A program made the translations under genes and the position numbers. A stretch of 64,000 nt of DNA, from positions 1 through 64,000 of the forward strand of contig JAJCXR010000015.1 in the NCBI GenBank assembly GCA_029263315.1, in the 5' to 3' direction. The DNA is from Acidobacteriota bacterium (GTDB taxonomy: Bacteria > Acidobacteriota > Thermoanaerobaculia > Multivoradales > J023). The notes under the pieces are model-generated. The model had not been told where the DNA came from. It worked only from the letters and a program-made list of their open reading frames with translations, and did no database searches. Shown here piece after piece: positions 25,797 through 36,834 of this stretch (position 1 is the stretch's first letter; each line of letters begins with the position of its first letter).

Positions 25797-25822
25797 AAAC
25801 ATCTCGATAAAACATCTCGATG
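25797..25822. repeat. 13-bp direct repeat upstream of kinase
   Basis: Two exact copies of aaaacatctcgat, adjacent, ending nine bases before the kinase start. It might lie in the 5' leader. Confidence 0.7.
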
Positions 25823-25830
25823 GCCTAACT

Positions 25831-27315
<1,485 letters not shown>

Positions 27316-27325
27316 ACTCCCCCAC

Positions 27326-28627
27326 ATGGAGATATGCAGCCGACCCCTTCCGTCGATCCGCCTCGCCCTCGGCGTTTTTTGGGCGCTGGCGATGACCTGC
27401 CTCGGCACCCATCCGAGCCTCGCCCAGTGGCCGCAATTCAGAGGGCCCCACGGCGACGGCCACGTCGTAGAGACGACCCCTCTGCCGCTGGAGTGGAGTG
27501 AAACGCTGAACATCGCGTTCAAAGTGCCGGTGCCCGGCAAGGGCTGGTCCTCTCCCATCATCCAAGATGGCAAGATCTGGTTGACCACCGCCCGCGAAGA
27601 GGAGCGGTCCCTTCGCCTGCTGGCCTTCGACCTGACAACCGGCGGTCTGATGCACGATGTCGAAGTCTTCCGGCCCGACGCTTGGCAGGCCAGCCATGCC
27701 GCCAACAGCTACGCCTCACCGACGCCGGTGGCGGAGCCGGGCCGCGTCTATGTCCATTTCGGGGCCTACGGCACGGCGGCCTTCGACAGTGAGCGGGCGG
27801 AGCTGTTGTGGAAAATCGACGACCTCGTTCTCGAGCACGAGGTTGGCCCGGGCAGCTCGCCGATCCTCTATCGTCACCTACTGATCTTCAACTGCGACGG
27901 CACCGACCACCGCTTTGTCGTCGCCCTCGACAAAAAAACCGGCAAGGAAGTCTGGCGCAGTGCCCGCTCCTTGTCCTTGGACGATTCAAAGGGCCCCCAT
28001 CGCAAAGCCTTCAGCACCCCCTTGGTGGTCACCTACCAGAATCGGGACCAACTGGTCAGCCCCGCCGCGTCACAGGTCAGCTCCTATGATCCCTTGACCG
28101 GCGAAGAGCTCTGGCGGGTGCGCTACGAAGGCTATTCCAATGTGCCCCGCCCGGTGGCCGGTTTCGGCATGGTCTTTGTCAACACCGGTTACATGAAACC
28201 CCACCTGCTGGCCATCCATCTCGGCGGCCAGGGCGACGTCACCGACTCGCGGGTGGTCTGGGACTACTATTGGCAAGTGGCGGCGCAGCCCTCGCCCCTG
28301 CTGATCGGACCCCGGCTCTACATGGTCAACGATTGGGGCAACGCCACTTGGATCGACGCCCACAGCGGCGAAGACCTATGGCGCCATCGGCTGCGGGGCA
28401 AGTACACGGCCTCGCCGATCTACGCCGCGGGCCGGATCTACAATTTCAGCCAAGAAGGCAAGTCGGTCATCCTGGAAGCCGGTGACACGGTGAAGATCTT
28501 GGCCACCAACCAGCTGGCGGAAGGTATGCACGCCTCACCGGCGGTGGCCGACGGCGCCTTGATCGTTCGCACCACCGGCCATCTCTATCGCATCGAAGAC
28601 ATCGATCCCCCGGCGACCACTCCCTAG
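27326..28627 (+). CDS. PQQ-type beta-propeller protein
   Basis: A 433-residue exported protein with a signal peptide (about 10-32, cleavage near SLAQ) and about seven to eight WD-like blades with PQQ-domain features: QWPQFRGPHGDG at the N-terminus, then AFDLTTGG, ALDKKTGKEVW, SYDPLTGEELWRV and WIDAHSGEDLWRH. Such propellers either bind PQQ or act as scaffolds, like BamB. No dehydrogenase active-site residues were identified, so it is called PQQ-like only. It follows the kinase after 10 bp and is probably co-transcribed. Confidence 0.85.
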   Translation: MEICSRPLPSIRLALGVFWALAMTCLGTHPSLAQWPQFRGPHGDGHVVETTPLPLEWSETLNIAFKVPVPGKGWSSPIIQDGKIWLTTAREEERSLRLLAFDLTTGGLMHDVEVFRPDAWQASHAANSYASPTPVAEPGRVYVHFGAYGTAAFDSERAELLWKIDDLVLEHEVGPGSSPILYRHLLIFNCDGTDHRFVVALDKKTGKEVWRSARSLSLDDSKGPHRKAFSTPLVVTYQNRDQLVSPAASQVSSYDPLTGEELWRVRYEGYSNVPRPVAGFGMVFVNTGYMKPHLLAIHLGGQGDVTDSRVVWDYYWQVAAQPSPLLIGPRLYMVNDWGNATWIDAHSGEDLWRHRLRGKYTASPIYAAGRIYNFSQEGKSVILEAGDTVKILATNQLAEGMHASPAVADGALIVRTTGHLYRIEDIDPPATTP

Positions 28628-28661
28628 TGTGTTGCCATCCAGCCGCGAAGGAGAACAACGC

Positions 28662-29468
28662 TTGAATACCTCAGAGCTGCGCCGGCGCTTCGAGTTGGCG
28701 GTCGATCTGGCATGGCATGCCGGCCATATCTCACTGCGCTATTTTCAAACCGATCTCGAAGTTTCGGAAAAAGGCGACGGCACGCCGGTGACCGCGGCGG
28801 ATCGGGACACCGAAGCCTTGCTCAGGGAAACGCTAGAGCAGCGATTTCCTGAGGACGGCATCCTCGGTGAAGAATTCGGTGAAACGGCAAGTAAAAACGG
28901 CCTCACTTGGGTCCTCGACCCCATCGACGGCACCAAATCATTCATCCACGGCGTCCCATTTTATGGCCTGCTGATGGCTTTGCTGGAAGATGACGAACCT
29001 CTCTTGGGGGTCATGCACTTCCCGGCCCTCGCGGAAACCGTGGCCGCTTATCGCGGTGGCGGTTGCCATTGGAACGGTCGCCGCTGTCACGTCTCGGCGG
29101 TGGCCGATCTGTCGCGTGCCTTGGCCACCGCCAGCGACATCCCCGACCCCCATTCCGCGTCGGTCTTGCAAGAGAGGCCCCGCGTCGAGGCGACCCACCG
29201 ACTGCTGCAAGCGGCGGGTTTACGGCGAACGTGGGGCGATTGCTATGGCTATGCCCTGGTGGCCACCGGCCGCGCCGAGGTGATGATCGACCCGGTGGTC
29301 AACCTGTGGGACATCGCCCCCGTGCTACCGATCATCGAAGAAGCGGGCGGGCGCTTCACATCCTTCGGCGGCCGGCGCACCTTGAGCGACGGCCATTCGG
29401 TGGCCAGCAACGGCCACCTCCATGACGCCGTGCTGGCCCACCTCGTCCCACCTTCCGATGGGTCCTAG
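28662..29468 (+). CDS. Inositol-monophosphatase family phosphatase (HisN-like)
   Basis: A 268-residue Mg2+/Li+-dependent phosphatase, probably histidinol-phosphatase or inositol monophosphatase. The metal and phosphate sites are DGILGEEFG, WVLDPIDGTKSF and the C-terminal NLWDIAPVLPIIEEAGG. The best start is TTG 28662, which has AAGGAG eight bases upstream. Its stop shares bases with the convergent MFS gene. In the absence of other his genes nearby the physiological substrate remains open. Confidence 0.88.
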   Translation: MNTSELRRRFELAVDLAWHAGHISLRYFQTDLEVSEKGDGTPVTAADRDTEALLRETLEQRFPEDGILGEEFGETASKNGLTWVLDPIDGTKSFIHGVPFYGLLMALLEDDEPLLGVMHFPALAETVAAYRGGGCHWNGRRCHVSAVADLSRALATASDIPDPHSASVLQERPRVEATHRLLQAAGLRRTWGDCYGYALVATGRAEVMIDPVVNLWDIAPVLPIIEEAGGRFTSFGGRRTLSDGHSVASNGHLHDAVLAHLVPPSDGS

Positions 29469-30643
29469 TCGTCACCGATCCCGAAGATGAGACCTGCGGC
29501 AATGAAGGTCAGTAGGGCGCCAAAGAAATACGGCGCCCCCATCTGGAAATCGTAGAGGGCCCCGGCCACCAAGGGGCCAAAGGCGCGGGCGGTGGCGGTC
29601 AAGGACTGGCCGACCCCCAACACGGTGCCCTGTTCGTCCGCCGCAGCAAACTGAGAGGTCAAGGACGACAGGGTGGGGGTCGATAACCCCTGGCCAAAGG
29701 CGAGGCCGGCCACCGCCGCGAGCACCAAGCCGAAGGTGAAGCCGAGGGGTATGGCGACCAGCGCCAGGGCCATGGTCAATGCCCCCAGGCAAGCCACGCG
29801 CCGGGTACCGAAGCGGCGGGTCAGGGGTCCGATCAATCCCCCTTGCACGAGGATCAGCACGACACCGAGAAAGATCAACACCTTGGCGAAACCCTTACCG
29901 TCGAGGCCAAACCGATCTTGCCCCAGATAAGCGAAGGTGGTTTCCATGCCGGCGAAGGCGAAAGTCGTCAGGAAACGGGCCATCAGGACGCGGGGCAGCC
30001 GTGGACGCTTGAAGGCGGTGATCCAGGCGGCCGGCGAATAGCGTCCTTCGGAGGTGTGGCGCCGGGTTGTCTCGTGCAGCTTCCACCAGGCGAGCACCAA
30101 ATTGATCAGGGCCAGGCCGGCGGCGGCGAAGGCCACTTCACGAAAGCCGTAACCCAAAACCATGGAGAGGCCGCCCAAGGCGGGGCCGAAAACGAAGCCG
30201 AGGCCGATACAAGCCCCCACCAGCCCCATGTACTTGGGCCGCTCTTCGATCTCCGTGACGTCCGCCACATAGGCTTGGGCAATGGCGATGCTGCCACCGA
30301 AGAGCCCCGCCATGGCCCGCGCCAGGCAAAGGGCCAACAGCGTTGTGGCCAGACCGCTCAACACCATGCCGATGGAAGAGCCCGCCAGGCTGAGCAGGAG
30401 CACCGGCCGGCGCCCCCAACGGTCTGAGGCGCGGCCGAGGAACGCCGCCCCCAACAGCTGGGCCAACGAATAGGCGGTGAACAGCAGCCCCAGCTCGAAA
30501 CCCCCGGCCCCCAGGGTATCGGCATAGAACGGCAGGAACGGCAGGATAATGCCGAAGCCGAGGAGATCGAGAAATACGATGCCAAACACGATGGCCAGTG
30601 CCGGGCGCCGCGAATTGGATTGTTCTGATGCTGGCCGGCTCAA
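29465..30643 (-). CDS. MFS transporter, TetA/DHA1-like
   Basis: A 392-residue, 12-helix major facilitator. The first half has IVFLDLLGFGIILPFLPFY and motif A GRASDRWGRRPVLLLSL, typical of tetracycline-type drug/H+ antiporters (DHA1). Motif-C-like ACIGLGFVFGPALGG lies in helix 5. Substrate cannot be inferred. It is convergent with the phosphatase, overlapping four bases, and diverges from the aldehyde dehydrogenase. Confidence 0.9.
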   Translation of the reverse strand: MSRPASEQSNSRRPALAIVFGIVFLDLLGFGIILPFLPFYADTLGAGGFELGLLFTAYSLAQLLGAAFLGRASDRWGRRPVLLLSLAGSSIGMVLSGLATTLLALCLARAMAGLFGGSIAIAQAYVADVTEIEERPKYMGLVGACIGLGFVFGPALGGLSMVLGYGFREVAFAAAGLALINLVLAWWKLHETTRRHTSEGRYSPAAWITAFKRPRLPRVLMARFLTTFAFAGMETTFAYLGQDRFGLDGKGFAKVLIFLGVVLILVQGGLIGPLTRRFGTRRVACLGALTMALALVAIPLGFTFGLVLAAVAGLAFGQGLSTPTLSSLTSQFAAADEQGTVLGVGQSLTATARAFGPLVAGALYDFQMGAPYFFGALLTFIAAGLIFGIGDD

Positions 30644-30970
30644 AGTTCGTCACTCGCTGAGGTGGCTCGCCGAACCTGAGGCACGGCAGGAGGTGCAGTC
30701 TTTATTGGGTGGGCCAATAGTGACAGACGCTCTCGGCTGAGGCCAGCCTCGAAATGGAGTGCGAGAGCCTGAGCCTCGATCGACGGTGGATCTTGCTCCG
30801 CAAATATGCGTGGATGGTACGTCACGAATACGGCGCCGCAGCGGATATGGCGGCATTGGGCTGGGCTCGTAATACAATCCCCTGGTCGACACCTACCGTG
30901 TTGAATCATGATCCAGCCCCCAACGTCGGTCCCAGGACCGGCTTCGCACTTGCGCCAATAGGAGGAATCC
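30644..30970. other. Divergent intergenic region, 327 bp
   Basis: No gene with family-like sequence was seen. It should contain promoters for the leftward MFS gene and the rightward aldehyde dehydrogenase. The last bases (aggaggaatcc) are the dehydrogenase ribosome binding site. Confidence 0.45.
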
Positions 30971-32392
30971 GTGTCCAAGAGCTACGACAAACTCTATATC
31001 GACGGCCAATGGGTCGCCCCCATCGGCAGTGGCCAGCTGTCGGTGATCCACTCGACCACCGAAGAGGTTTTGGGCCAAGTTCCGGCAGGGGCACCTGAAG
31101 ATGCCGAGCGGGCCATCGAAGCCGCCCGACGAGCCTTCGACGGTTGGTCGACCACACCCACCGCGGAACGGGCCCAGATCCTATCCAAGGTGGCGGACGA
31201 GATGGAGGCTCGGCAGGACGAGCTGGCGTTGACCATCGCCCAGGAAGTGGGCATGCCCAAAACCATGGCCCGGGCGGTGCAAGTCGGTCTGCCGATCAAT
31301 GTCATGCGTTCCTACGCCAAGTTGCTCGGCGACTATCCCTTCGAAGAAGAGGTGAGGAATTCCTTGGTCCTACACGAGGCGGTGGGCGTCGTTGCGTGCA
31401 TCACCCCATGGAACTATCCGCTGCACCAGATCGTTGCCAAAGTGGCCGCCGCCATGGCGGCCGGCTGCACGGTGGTGGTGAAACCGAGCGAGGTGGCCCC
31501 CCTCAACGCCTTCATCTTGGCGGAAGCCATGGACGCAGCCGAGGTTCCCGCCGGAGTCTTCAATCTGGTCAGCGGCACCGGCCCGGTGGTGGGCGAGGTT
31601 CTGGCCAGCCACCCACAAGTCGATATGGTGTCGTTCACCGGCTCGACCCGAGCCGGCGCCAGGGTCGCCGAGCTGGCGGCGCCGACGGTCAAACGGGTGG
31701 CCCAAGAGTTGGGGGGCAAGTCGGCCAATATCGTGCTCGACGACGCCGATTTCACCCGCGCCGTTCGCAGCGGCGTCAACAACTGCTTTTTCAACTCTGG
31801 GCAGACCTGCTCCGCCTGGACGCGCCTGCTGGTTCCCACATCCCGCTACGAAGAAGCGGTGGAGATCGCGCAGCAGACCGCCGAGCGCTTCACGGTGGGC
31901 GATCCCGTGGAAGGCAATGCCAAGCTTGGGCCGTTGGTCTCCGACGCCCAGCGACAGCGGGTGCGGTCGTACATCGAGAAAGGCATTGCCGAAGGGGCTC
32001 GCCTGGTGAGCGGTGGCGTCGAGGCCCCCGAAGGTCTCGACAAGGGATTCTTTGTCCGCCCGACGGTGTTCGCCGATGTCACCAACGACATGACCATCGC
32101 TCAGGAGGAAATCTTCGGCCCGGTGCTGTCGATCATCGCCTATGAAGACGACGACGACGCGGTGCGCATCGCCAATGACTCGCCCTACGGTTTGGCCGGC
32201 GCGGTGTGGTCAGCGGATCCGGAGCGGGCGAAGGCCGTGGCCCGGCGCCTGCGGACCGGCCAAGTCGACATCAATGGTGGCAAGTTCAACCACCTGGCGC
32301 CATTCGGCGGTTACAAGATGTCGGGTAATGGCCGTGAATTCGGTAAATTTGGTTTGGAAGAGTTCCTGGAGACCAAGTCACTCCAATTGTAG
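30971..32392 (+). CDS. NAD(P)-dependent aldehyde dehydrogenase
   Basis: A 473-residue ALDH-superfamily enzyme that oxidises aldehydes to acids. The cofactor and catalytic motifs are [33 protein letters not shown], the base Glu in [11 protein letters not shown] and the nucleophile Cys in [12 protein letters not shown]. Length is typical. The GTG 30971 start has AGGAGG five bases upstream. It resembles betaine/semialdehyde-type ALDHs but no adjacent pathway gene fixes the substrate. Confidence 0.93.
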   Translation: MSKSYDKLYIDGQWVAPIGSGQLSVIHSTTEEVLGQVPAGAPEDAERAIEAARRAFDGWSTTPTAERAQILSKVADEMEARQDELALTIAQEVGMPKTMARAVQVGLPINVMRSYAKLLGDYPFEEEVRNSLVLHEAVGVVACITPWNYPLHQIVAKVAAAMAAGCTVVVKPSEVAPLNAFILAEAMDAAEVPAGVFNLVSGTGPVVGEVLASHPQVDMVSFTGSTRAGARVAELAAPTVKRVAQELGGKSANIVLDDADFTRAVRSGVNNCFFNSGQTCSAWTRLLVPTSRYEEAVEIAQQTAERFTVGDPVEGNAKLGPLVSDAQRQRVRSYIEKGIAEGARLVSGGVEAPEGLDKGFFVRPTVFADVTNDMTIAQEEIFGPVLSIIAYEDDDDAVRIANDSPYGLAGAVWSADPERAKAVARRLRTGQVDINGGKFNHLAPFGGYKMSGNGREFGKFGLEEFLETKSLQL

Positions 32393-32405
32393 GCACCCGG
32401 CCGAA

Positions 32406-33092
32406 TCAGCCGCGGCCCGGCAATGGACGCGGCAAATCCAGCTGCAGACGTAGCTGACGGAACAGAAGGCCAAGACCCGGCGGCAGAGAAAGGTCGCCGG
32501 GGGCCAAAAGAAGATCCGTCACCCCACAGGCGACGGCCTCTTCGGAAAGCTGCCGCAAATGGTCGGGCGAGCAAGTGCCCTCGATGTGAAGCCTGATGCG
32601 GGTTTCGAGCCCCACCTCGGCAATCCGGCGGGCCAGGTGCAAGAGCGCATCCTGTTGACCATTGAGCACGGCGCTTCTCCCCAACACCAGGGGGATCTCC
32701 ACCGCCACCGCATGGTGTTGGTCGAGCTCGCGCCAGAGATCGAGCTCGTCGAGGAGATGGGGGGTGGCGGCGACGATCTCGATGCACAGATCGTTGTGGG
32801 ACCGCAACACGGCAGCCGCCGACACACCCTCCAGGGCCGTTGGCACGTAGGGTTGCTCGATGCTACCCAGACGCAGGGCCTGGCCAAAGCGGGCCCCGTT
32901 GCGGGCCGAACGGACGATTTGCTGTCGACGTCGTTCGAAGGCACGACGCTCACCGCCGGCTGCCGGCCTTGCGGTGTTGCGTCGGCCATCGAACCAAGGC
33001 CACCAAGAAGCGAGGGTGCGCTGCGGATGGGTGGTGGCGACGGAAGGGTTGGAGAGGGAGTGCTGGGGAAGGGATAATGCGGGGGTCGGCAT
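32406..33092 (-). CDS. SPL/Rv2578c-like radical SAM remnant lacking the Cys cluster
   Basis: A 228-residue protein. The segment LRLGSIEQPYVPTALEGV followed by an alpha/beta stretch (LLDELDLWRELDQHHAVAVE, then ARRIAEVGLETRIRLHI) strongly recalls the region after the Fe-S cluster in spore-photoproduct-lyase-like radical SAM proteins (LGSxTDPYQPxE, later DLDLLxEL). The CxxxCxxC motif is missing, and the N-terminus is Arg/Ala-rich and not conserved. Start ATG 33092 or GTG 33104; neither has a clear Shine-Dalgarno. It may be a decayed gene or a derivative without the iron-sulfur cluster. Confidence 0.5.
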   Translation of the reverse strand: MPTPALSLPQHSLSNPSVATTHPQRTLASWWPWFDGRRNTARPAAGGERRAFERRRQQIVRSARNGARFGQALRLGSIEQPYVPTALEGVSAAAVLRSHNDLCIEIVAATPHLLDELDLWRELDQHHAVAVEIPLVLGRSAVLNGQQDALLHLARRIAEVGLETRIRLHIEGTCSPDHLRQLSEEAVACGVTDLLLAPGDLSLPPGLGLLFRQLRLQLDLPRPLPGRG

Positions 33093-33129
33093 GGGTGGGC
33101 TCACTTATTGGTTTCGCTGAGCGCTTCTT

Positions 33130-33281
33130 GGTGCTCGATCAGTGCTCGAATTGGTGTTCGATCGAATGAGCGTCCAGAGCCACAGGGAATGAGGTCTTTA
33201 CGCTCGACTTTCGCCTTGTTACGCCCAGGTTACGCCTCTCTTTTCAACCTGTCAACCACTTTCTTACGCCCGAGTTGCGCC
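33130..33281. repeat. Short degenerate repeats upstream of mutM
   Basis: Three roughly 12-bp gtgctcgat-type units lie at 33130-33164, and a 21-nt unit occurs twice (33216-33236 and 33261-33281, 17 of 21 bases matching, ttacgcc core), the second ending five bases before the mutM start. Confidence 0.55.
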
Positions 33282-33285
33282 ACCT

Positions 33286-34107
33286 ATGCCCGAGCTTCCC
33301 GAGGTCGAAACCGTCCGTCGCAGCTTGCTACCCCGCTTGCGAGGACGACGCTTGCTGGCCTTGGACATCCGGGCACCGCGGCTCAGGGAGCCACTGGACC
33401 GCATCGCCTTGGGTCGCATGGTGGGGCAACGTATCGTCGATGTGAGGCGACGGGCCAAATACCTGCTGCTCGACGGCGAAGCCGGCCAAAGCCTGGTGGT
33501 GCATCTCGGCATGACCGGCAACCTGACGGTGGTGGGCGATGAGGTGGCCGCCGAGACCCACGAGCACGTCGTCTTCAAGCTGAACGACGGGGAGCGCCTG
33601 CGTTTTGTCGACGCACGTCGTTTCGGCCTCGTCTTGGCGCTCGATCAGTCCGCCATCGAAGGTGATCGGCATTTTTCCCATCTCGGGGTCGAGCCGTTGA
33701 CCGACGACTTCAACGCCGACTATCTGCGGGCGCAAGCGGCCCGCCGTCGTGGTCCCATCAAGAGCTTCCTGATGGATGGACGGGTGGTGGTCGGGGTCGG
33801 CAACATTTACGCCAGCGAAGCCCTGTGGCGATCCGGAGTGCACCCACGGCGAACCGTCGACCGTATTTCCATGTCCACCTGGGCCCGCATCGTCGACAAG
33901 GTTCGCCAGACCCTCGACGAGGCCATCGTGCAAGGGGGCACAACGCTGTCGGATTTCCATGACGGCGAAGGCAACGCCGGCTATTTCCAGATCTCACTGC
34001 AGGCCTATGACCGCGCCGGAGAGCCTTGCCAGCGGTGTCAGCGCCCCTTGCGTCGCATCGTGCAGGGGGGACGCAGCACCTTCTACTGCCCGGGATGCCA
34101 GCGATGA
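33286..34107 (+). CDS. mutM: Formamidopyrimidine-DNA glycosylase
   Basis: A 273-residue base-excision repair glycosylase/AP lyase removing 8-oxoguanine and formamidopyrimidines. N-terminal Pro2 (the nucleophile), Glu3 and the PELPEVETVRR motif are intact, Lys lies in RRAKYLLL, the H2TH region holds VGVGNIYASEALW, and the C-terminal zinc finger is CQRC...CPGC. The start ATG 33286 is fixed by the obligatory MPELPE. The next gene, a uridine kinase, is 50 bp downstream. Confidence 0.97.
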   Translation: MPELPEVETVRRSLLPRLRGRRLLALDIRAPRLREPLDRIALGRMVGQRIVDVRRRAKYLLLDGEAGQSLVVHLGMTGNLTVVGDEVAAETHEHVVFKLNDGERLRFVDARRFGLVLALDQSAIEGDRHFSHLGVEPLTDDFNADYLRAQAARRRGPIKSFLMDGRVVVGVGNIYASEALWRSGVHPRRTVDRISMSTWARIVDKVRQTLDEAIVQGGTTLSDFHDGEGNAGYFQISLQAYDRAGEPCQRCQRPLRRIVQGGRSTFYCPGCQR

Positions 34108-34157
34108 CCCCGGCCACGGCTAACGACAAACGCCGGTGGGGTGGTTAGAATACGCCC

Positions 34158-34817
34158 ATGCCTCTTTCCTCACCTGTCATCCTGGGAGTCGCCGGTGGTA
34201 CCGGCTCCGGCAAGACCACTGTCGCCCGTGCCCTTCTCGAAGGCGTCGGCAGACAACGCATCGCCTTCCTGGCGCAGGATAGCTACTACGCCGACATCGC
34301 CTGGGATAGCCCCGAGCATCTGGCAACGCATAATTTCGATCACCCCTCCGCCATCGACACTGACCTCTTGGTGGCCGATCTCGCACGTCTCAAACGCGGC
34401 GAGGCGGTGGAGTGTCCGGTGTACGACTTCGTCAATCATCGCCGCTCCAAGGAGACGGTACGCATCGAGCCCCGGTCGGTGGTCATGGCGGAAGGCATCC
34501 TGCTCCTCGCCGAGCCACGCATTCGCGATCTGCTGGACTTCAAGATCTACGTCGATACCGATGCCGATGTGCGCTTGATGCGGCGTATCCGCAGGGACAT
34601 GCGGGACCGGGGTAGAACCCTCGACGACATCTTGCGGCAATACACGGAGACGGTACGGCTGATGCACCTGGAATTCGTCGAGCCGTCCAAGCGCTGGGCC
34701 GACGTCATCGTGCCCGAGGGCGGTGCCAACCGGGTCGCCTTGGAAATGGTCACGGCGCGCTTGCACCAGTTGCTTTCCTCGTCCGAAGAACGGGCCAGCA
34801 TTTGCAAGGACAACTAG
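34158..34817 (+). CDS. udk: Uridine kinase
   Basis: A 219-residue P-loop kinase that phosphorylates uridine and cytidine to UMP and CMP in pyrimidine salvage. Walker A is GGTGSGKTT near residue 13-21, followed by QDSYY and HNFDHPSAID (nucleoside site), VECPVYDF, then the lid RRIRRDMRDRGRT. The length matches Udk. The ATG 34158 start is the first codon that retains the P-loop at the normal position. Confidence 0.95.
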   Translation: MPLSSPVILGVAGGTGSGKTTVARALLEGVGRQRIAFLAQDSYYADIAWDSPEHLATHNFDHPSAIDTDLLVADLARLKRGEAVECPVYDFVNHRRSKETVRIEPRSVVMAEGILLLAEPRIRDLLDFKIYVDTDADVRLMRRIRRDMRDRGRTLDDILRQYTETVRLMHLEFVEPSKRWADVIVPEGGANRVALEMVTARLHQLLSSSEERASICKDN

Positions 34818-34867
34818 AGAGGTGTCGACGCCGTCTTCGAGGGCCCACGTGGCAATGAAAGCTCCCT

Positions 34868-35737
34868 ATGCGAGGTGATACCAACACCCCGTCCCAGGCC
34901 GTGTCGTTGACGGTGATCAAGCCTTCGCGGGGCTGGATCGCCTTGGAGCTCGGCAAGCTTTGGTCGTACCGGGAGCTGCTTTACTTTTTCACCTGGCGCG
35001 ACGTCATGGTGCGCTACAAACAAACCGTCTTGGGAGCCGCCTGGGCCATTCTCCAACCGCTGCTCACCATGTTGGTCTTCACCCTGTTTTTCGGTCGCCT
35101 GGCCAAAATGCCTTCCGATGGCGTGCCCTACCCCCTCTTCGCCTACGCCGCGCTGCTGCCCTGGCAACTCTTCGCCTACTCCCTGACCCAGGCCAGCAAC
35201 AGCTTGGTGGCCAGCCAAAACTTGATCAAGAAGGTCTATTTTCCCCGCTTGGCCATCCCCATCTCCGCTGTGCTGGCCGGTTTGGTAGATTTCGTCTTGG
35301 CCTTCGTGGTGATGATCGGCATGCTCGGCTACTACCACTGGCGAGGCATCTTTGCCTTCACGCCGTCGAGCAATCTCCTATTCTTGCCGCTGTTCGTTCT
35401 CCTCGCCTTGGCCTCGGCACTGACCGTCGGTCTTTGGCTATCGGCCCTCAACGTGCAATACCGCGATATTCGCTACACCTTGCCTTTCCTCACCCAATTC
35501 TGGCTCTTTGCCACCCCCATCGCTTACCCCAGCAGCTTGGTTCCCGAGCAATGGCGGGCCCTCTACGGGCTCAACCCGATGGCCGGTGTGGTCGAGGGAT
35601 TTCGCTGGGCCCTGTTCGGTACCACCGACATGGCTTTCGACCTGGTGACGGTGTCGACCGTCATCGTCGTCGTCTTCCTTTGGGGTGGCCTGGTTTATTT
35701 TCGACGCATGGAACGCACCTTCGCCGACATCGTTTGA
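34868..35737 (+). CDS. ABC-2 polysaccharide export permease (Wzm-like)
   Basis: A 289-residue inner-membrane permease with six helices and a charged cytoplasmic N-terminus (RDVMVRYKQTVLGAAWAILQPL is the conserved start). It pairs with the Wzt-type ATPase at 39682, four genes downstream, to export a completed undecaprenyl-linked glycan. It ends at a TGA that shares a base with the neuB ATG at 35737, so it is probably co-translated with the sialic-acid genes. Confidence 0.92.
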   Translation: MRGDTNTPSQAVSLTVIKPSRGWIALELGKLWSYRELLYFFTWRDVMVRYKQTVLGAAWAILQPLLTMLVFTLFFGRLAKMPSDGVPYPLFAYAALLPWQLFAYSLTQASNSLVASQNLIKKVYFPRLAIPISAVLAGLVDFVLAFVVMIGMLGYYHWRGIFAFTPSSNLLFLPLFVLLALASALTVGLWLSALNVQYRDIRYTLPFLTQFWLFATPIAYPSSLVPEQWRALYGLNPMAGVVEGFRWALFGTTDMAFDLVTVSTVIVVVFLWGGLVYFRRMERTFADIV

Positions 35738-36834
35738 TGATCGACGCACCCCTCTTCCCCATGAGCAATACCCACTCCCCACCGGCACCTTGGGACGACC
35801 GCTGCTGGATCATCGGCGAAGTCGCCCAAGCCCACGACGGCAGCCTCGGCATGGCCCATGCTTTCATCGACGCCATCGCCGATGCCGGCGCCGACGCGGT
35901 CAAATTTCAAACCCATATCGCGGCGGCGGAGAGCACTGTCGACGAGCCGTGGCGGGTGCGCTTCAGCCCCCAGGACGAGCGCCGCTACGACTATTGGCGA
36001 CGCATGGAATTCACCCCTGAGGGCTGGCATGGGTTGGCCGAGCACACCCGTCGCAGGGGATTGGCTTTCCTCAGCTCGCCTTTCTCAGAGGCCGCCATCG
36101 AGCTGCTCGAAGACGTCGGGGTGGCGGCTTGGAAGGTGGCCTCCGGCGAGGTGGCCAATCTACCGGCCCTCGATCGCATGCTGGTCACTGACCGTCCGGT
36201 GTTGCTGTCCTCCGGCATGAGTGACTTGGCGGAGGTCGATCGCGCCGTCGAGCGGGTACGGCAGGTCGGTCGGCCACTGGCGGTCTTGCAATGCACCTCG
36301 GCGTATCCCTGCACGCCGGACAAGGTGGGCCTCAATATGATTCCCGCCTTCGCCCGGCGTTATGGCTGCGCTGTCGGCCTCTCCGATCATTCGGCGACCA
36401 TCTTCCCCGCCTTGGCGGCCACCACCCTGGGGGCCAAGGTGATCGAGGTGCACGTCACCCTGAGCCGCGAGATGTTCGGTCCCGATGTCGTCGCCTCCTT
36501 GACCACCGCTGAGCTGCGCCAGATGGTCGAAGGCGTCCGCTGTATCGAGACCATGCTGGACCACCCCGTCGACAAGGACAGCATGGCGAGCGACCTCGCC
36601 CCGCTGCGGGACCTCTTCACCAAGAGTTTGGTGGCGGCCACTGATTTGTCGGCCGGCACCCGCTTGCAGACACTTCACTTGGCCTGCAAGAAACCGGGAA
36701 CCGGCATCGCCGCGGAGCGCCTGCCGCATCTTCTCGGTGCCGTCCTGCGCCGCGATCTGAAGGCAGATCAACAGTTGCAAATGGAAGATCTCGAGCTGCC
36801 CGACGGCGGCCAAGGGAGGGCCGACGATGCGTAA
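35737..36834 (+). CDS. neuB: N-acylneuraminate (nonulosonate) synthase
   Basis: A 365-residue TIM-barrel enzyme with a C-terminal SAF/antifreeze-like domain (about 295-355). It condenses a 2-acylamino hexose (ManNAc-type) with phosphoenolpyruvate. Motifs are GEVAQAHDGSLGMAHAFIDA, ADAVKFQTH, SSPFSEAAIELLE, KVASGEVAN, LSSGMSDLAEV, CTSAYPCTPDKV and GLSDHS. Start: ATG 35737 overlaps the permease stop; ATG 35761 would remove eight nonconserved residues. Whether the product is Neu5Ac or a legionaminic relative cannot be read. Confidence 0.9.
   Translation: MIDAPLFPMSNTHSPPAPWDDRCWIIGEVAQAHDGSLGMAHAFIDAIADAGADAVKFQTHIAAAESTVDEPWRVRFSPQDERRYDYWRRMEFTPEGWHGLAEHTRRRGLAFLSSPFSEAAIELLEDVGVAAWKVASGEVANLPALDRMLVTDRPVLLSSGMSDLAEVDRAVERVRQVGRPLAVLQCTSAYPCTPDKVGLNMIPAFARRYGCAVGLSDHSATIFPALAATTLGAKVIEVHVTLSREMFGPDVVASLTTAELRQMVEGVRCIETMLDHPVDKDSMASDLAPLRDLFTKSLVAATDLSAGTRLQTLHLACKKPGTGIAAERLPHLLGAVLRRDLKADQQLQMEDLELPDGGQGRADDA

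Noticed and set aside
34960..35736. N-terminal extension of NeuB through the Wzm gene
   Set aside because: This frame is antiphase to the Wzm coding sequence and has no NeuB similarity before MIDAPLF.
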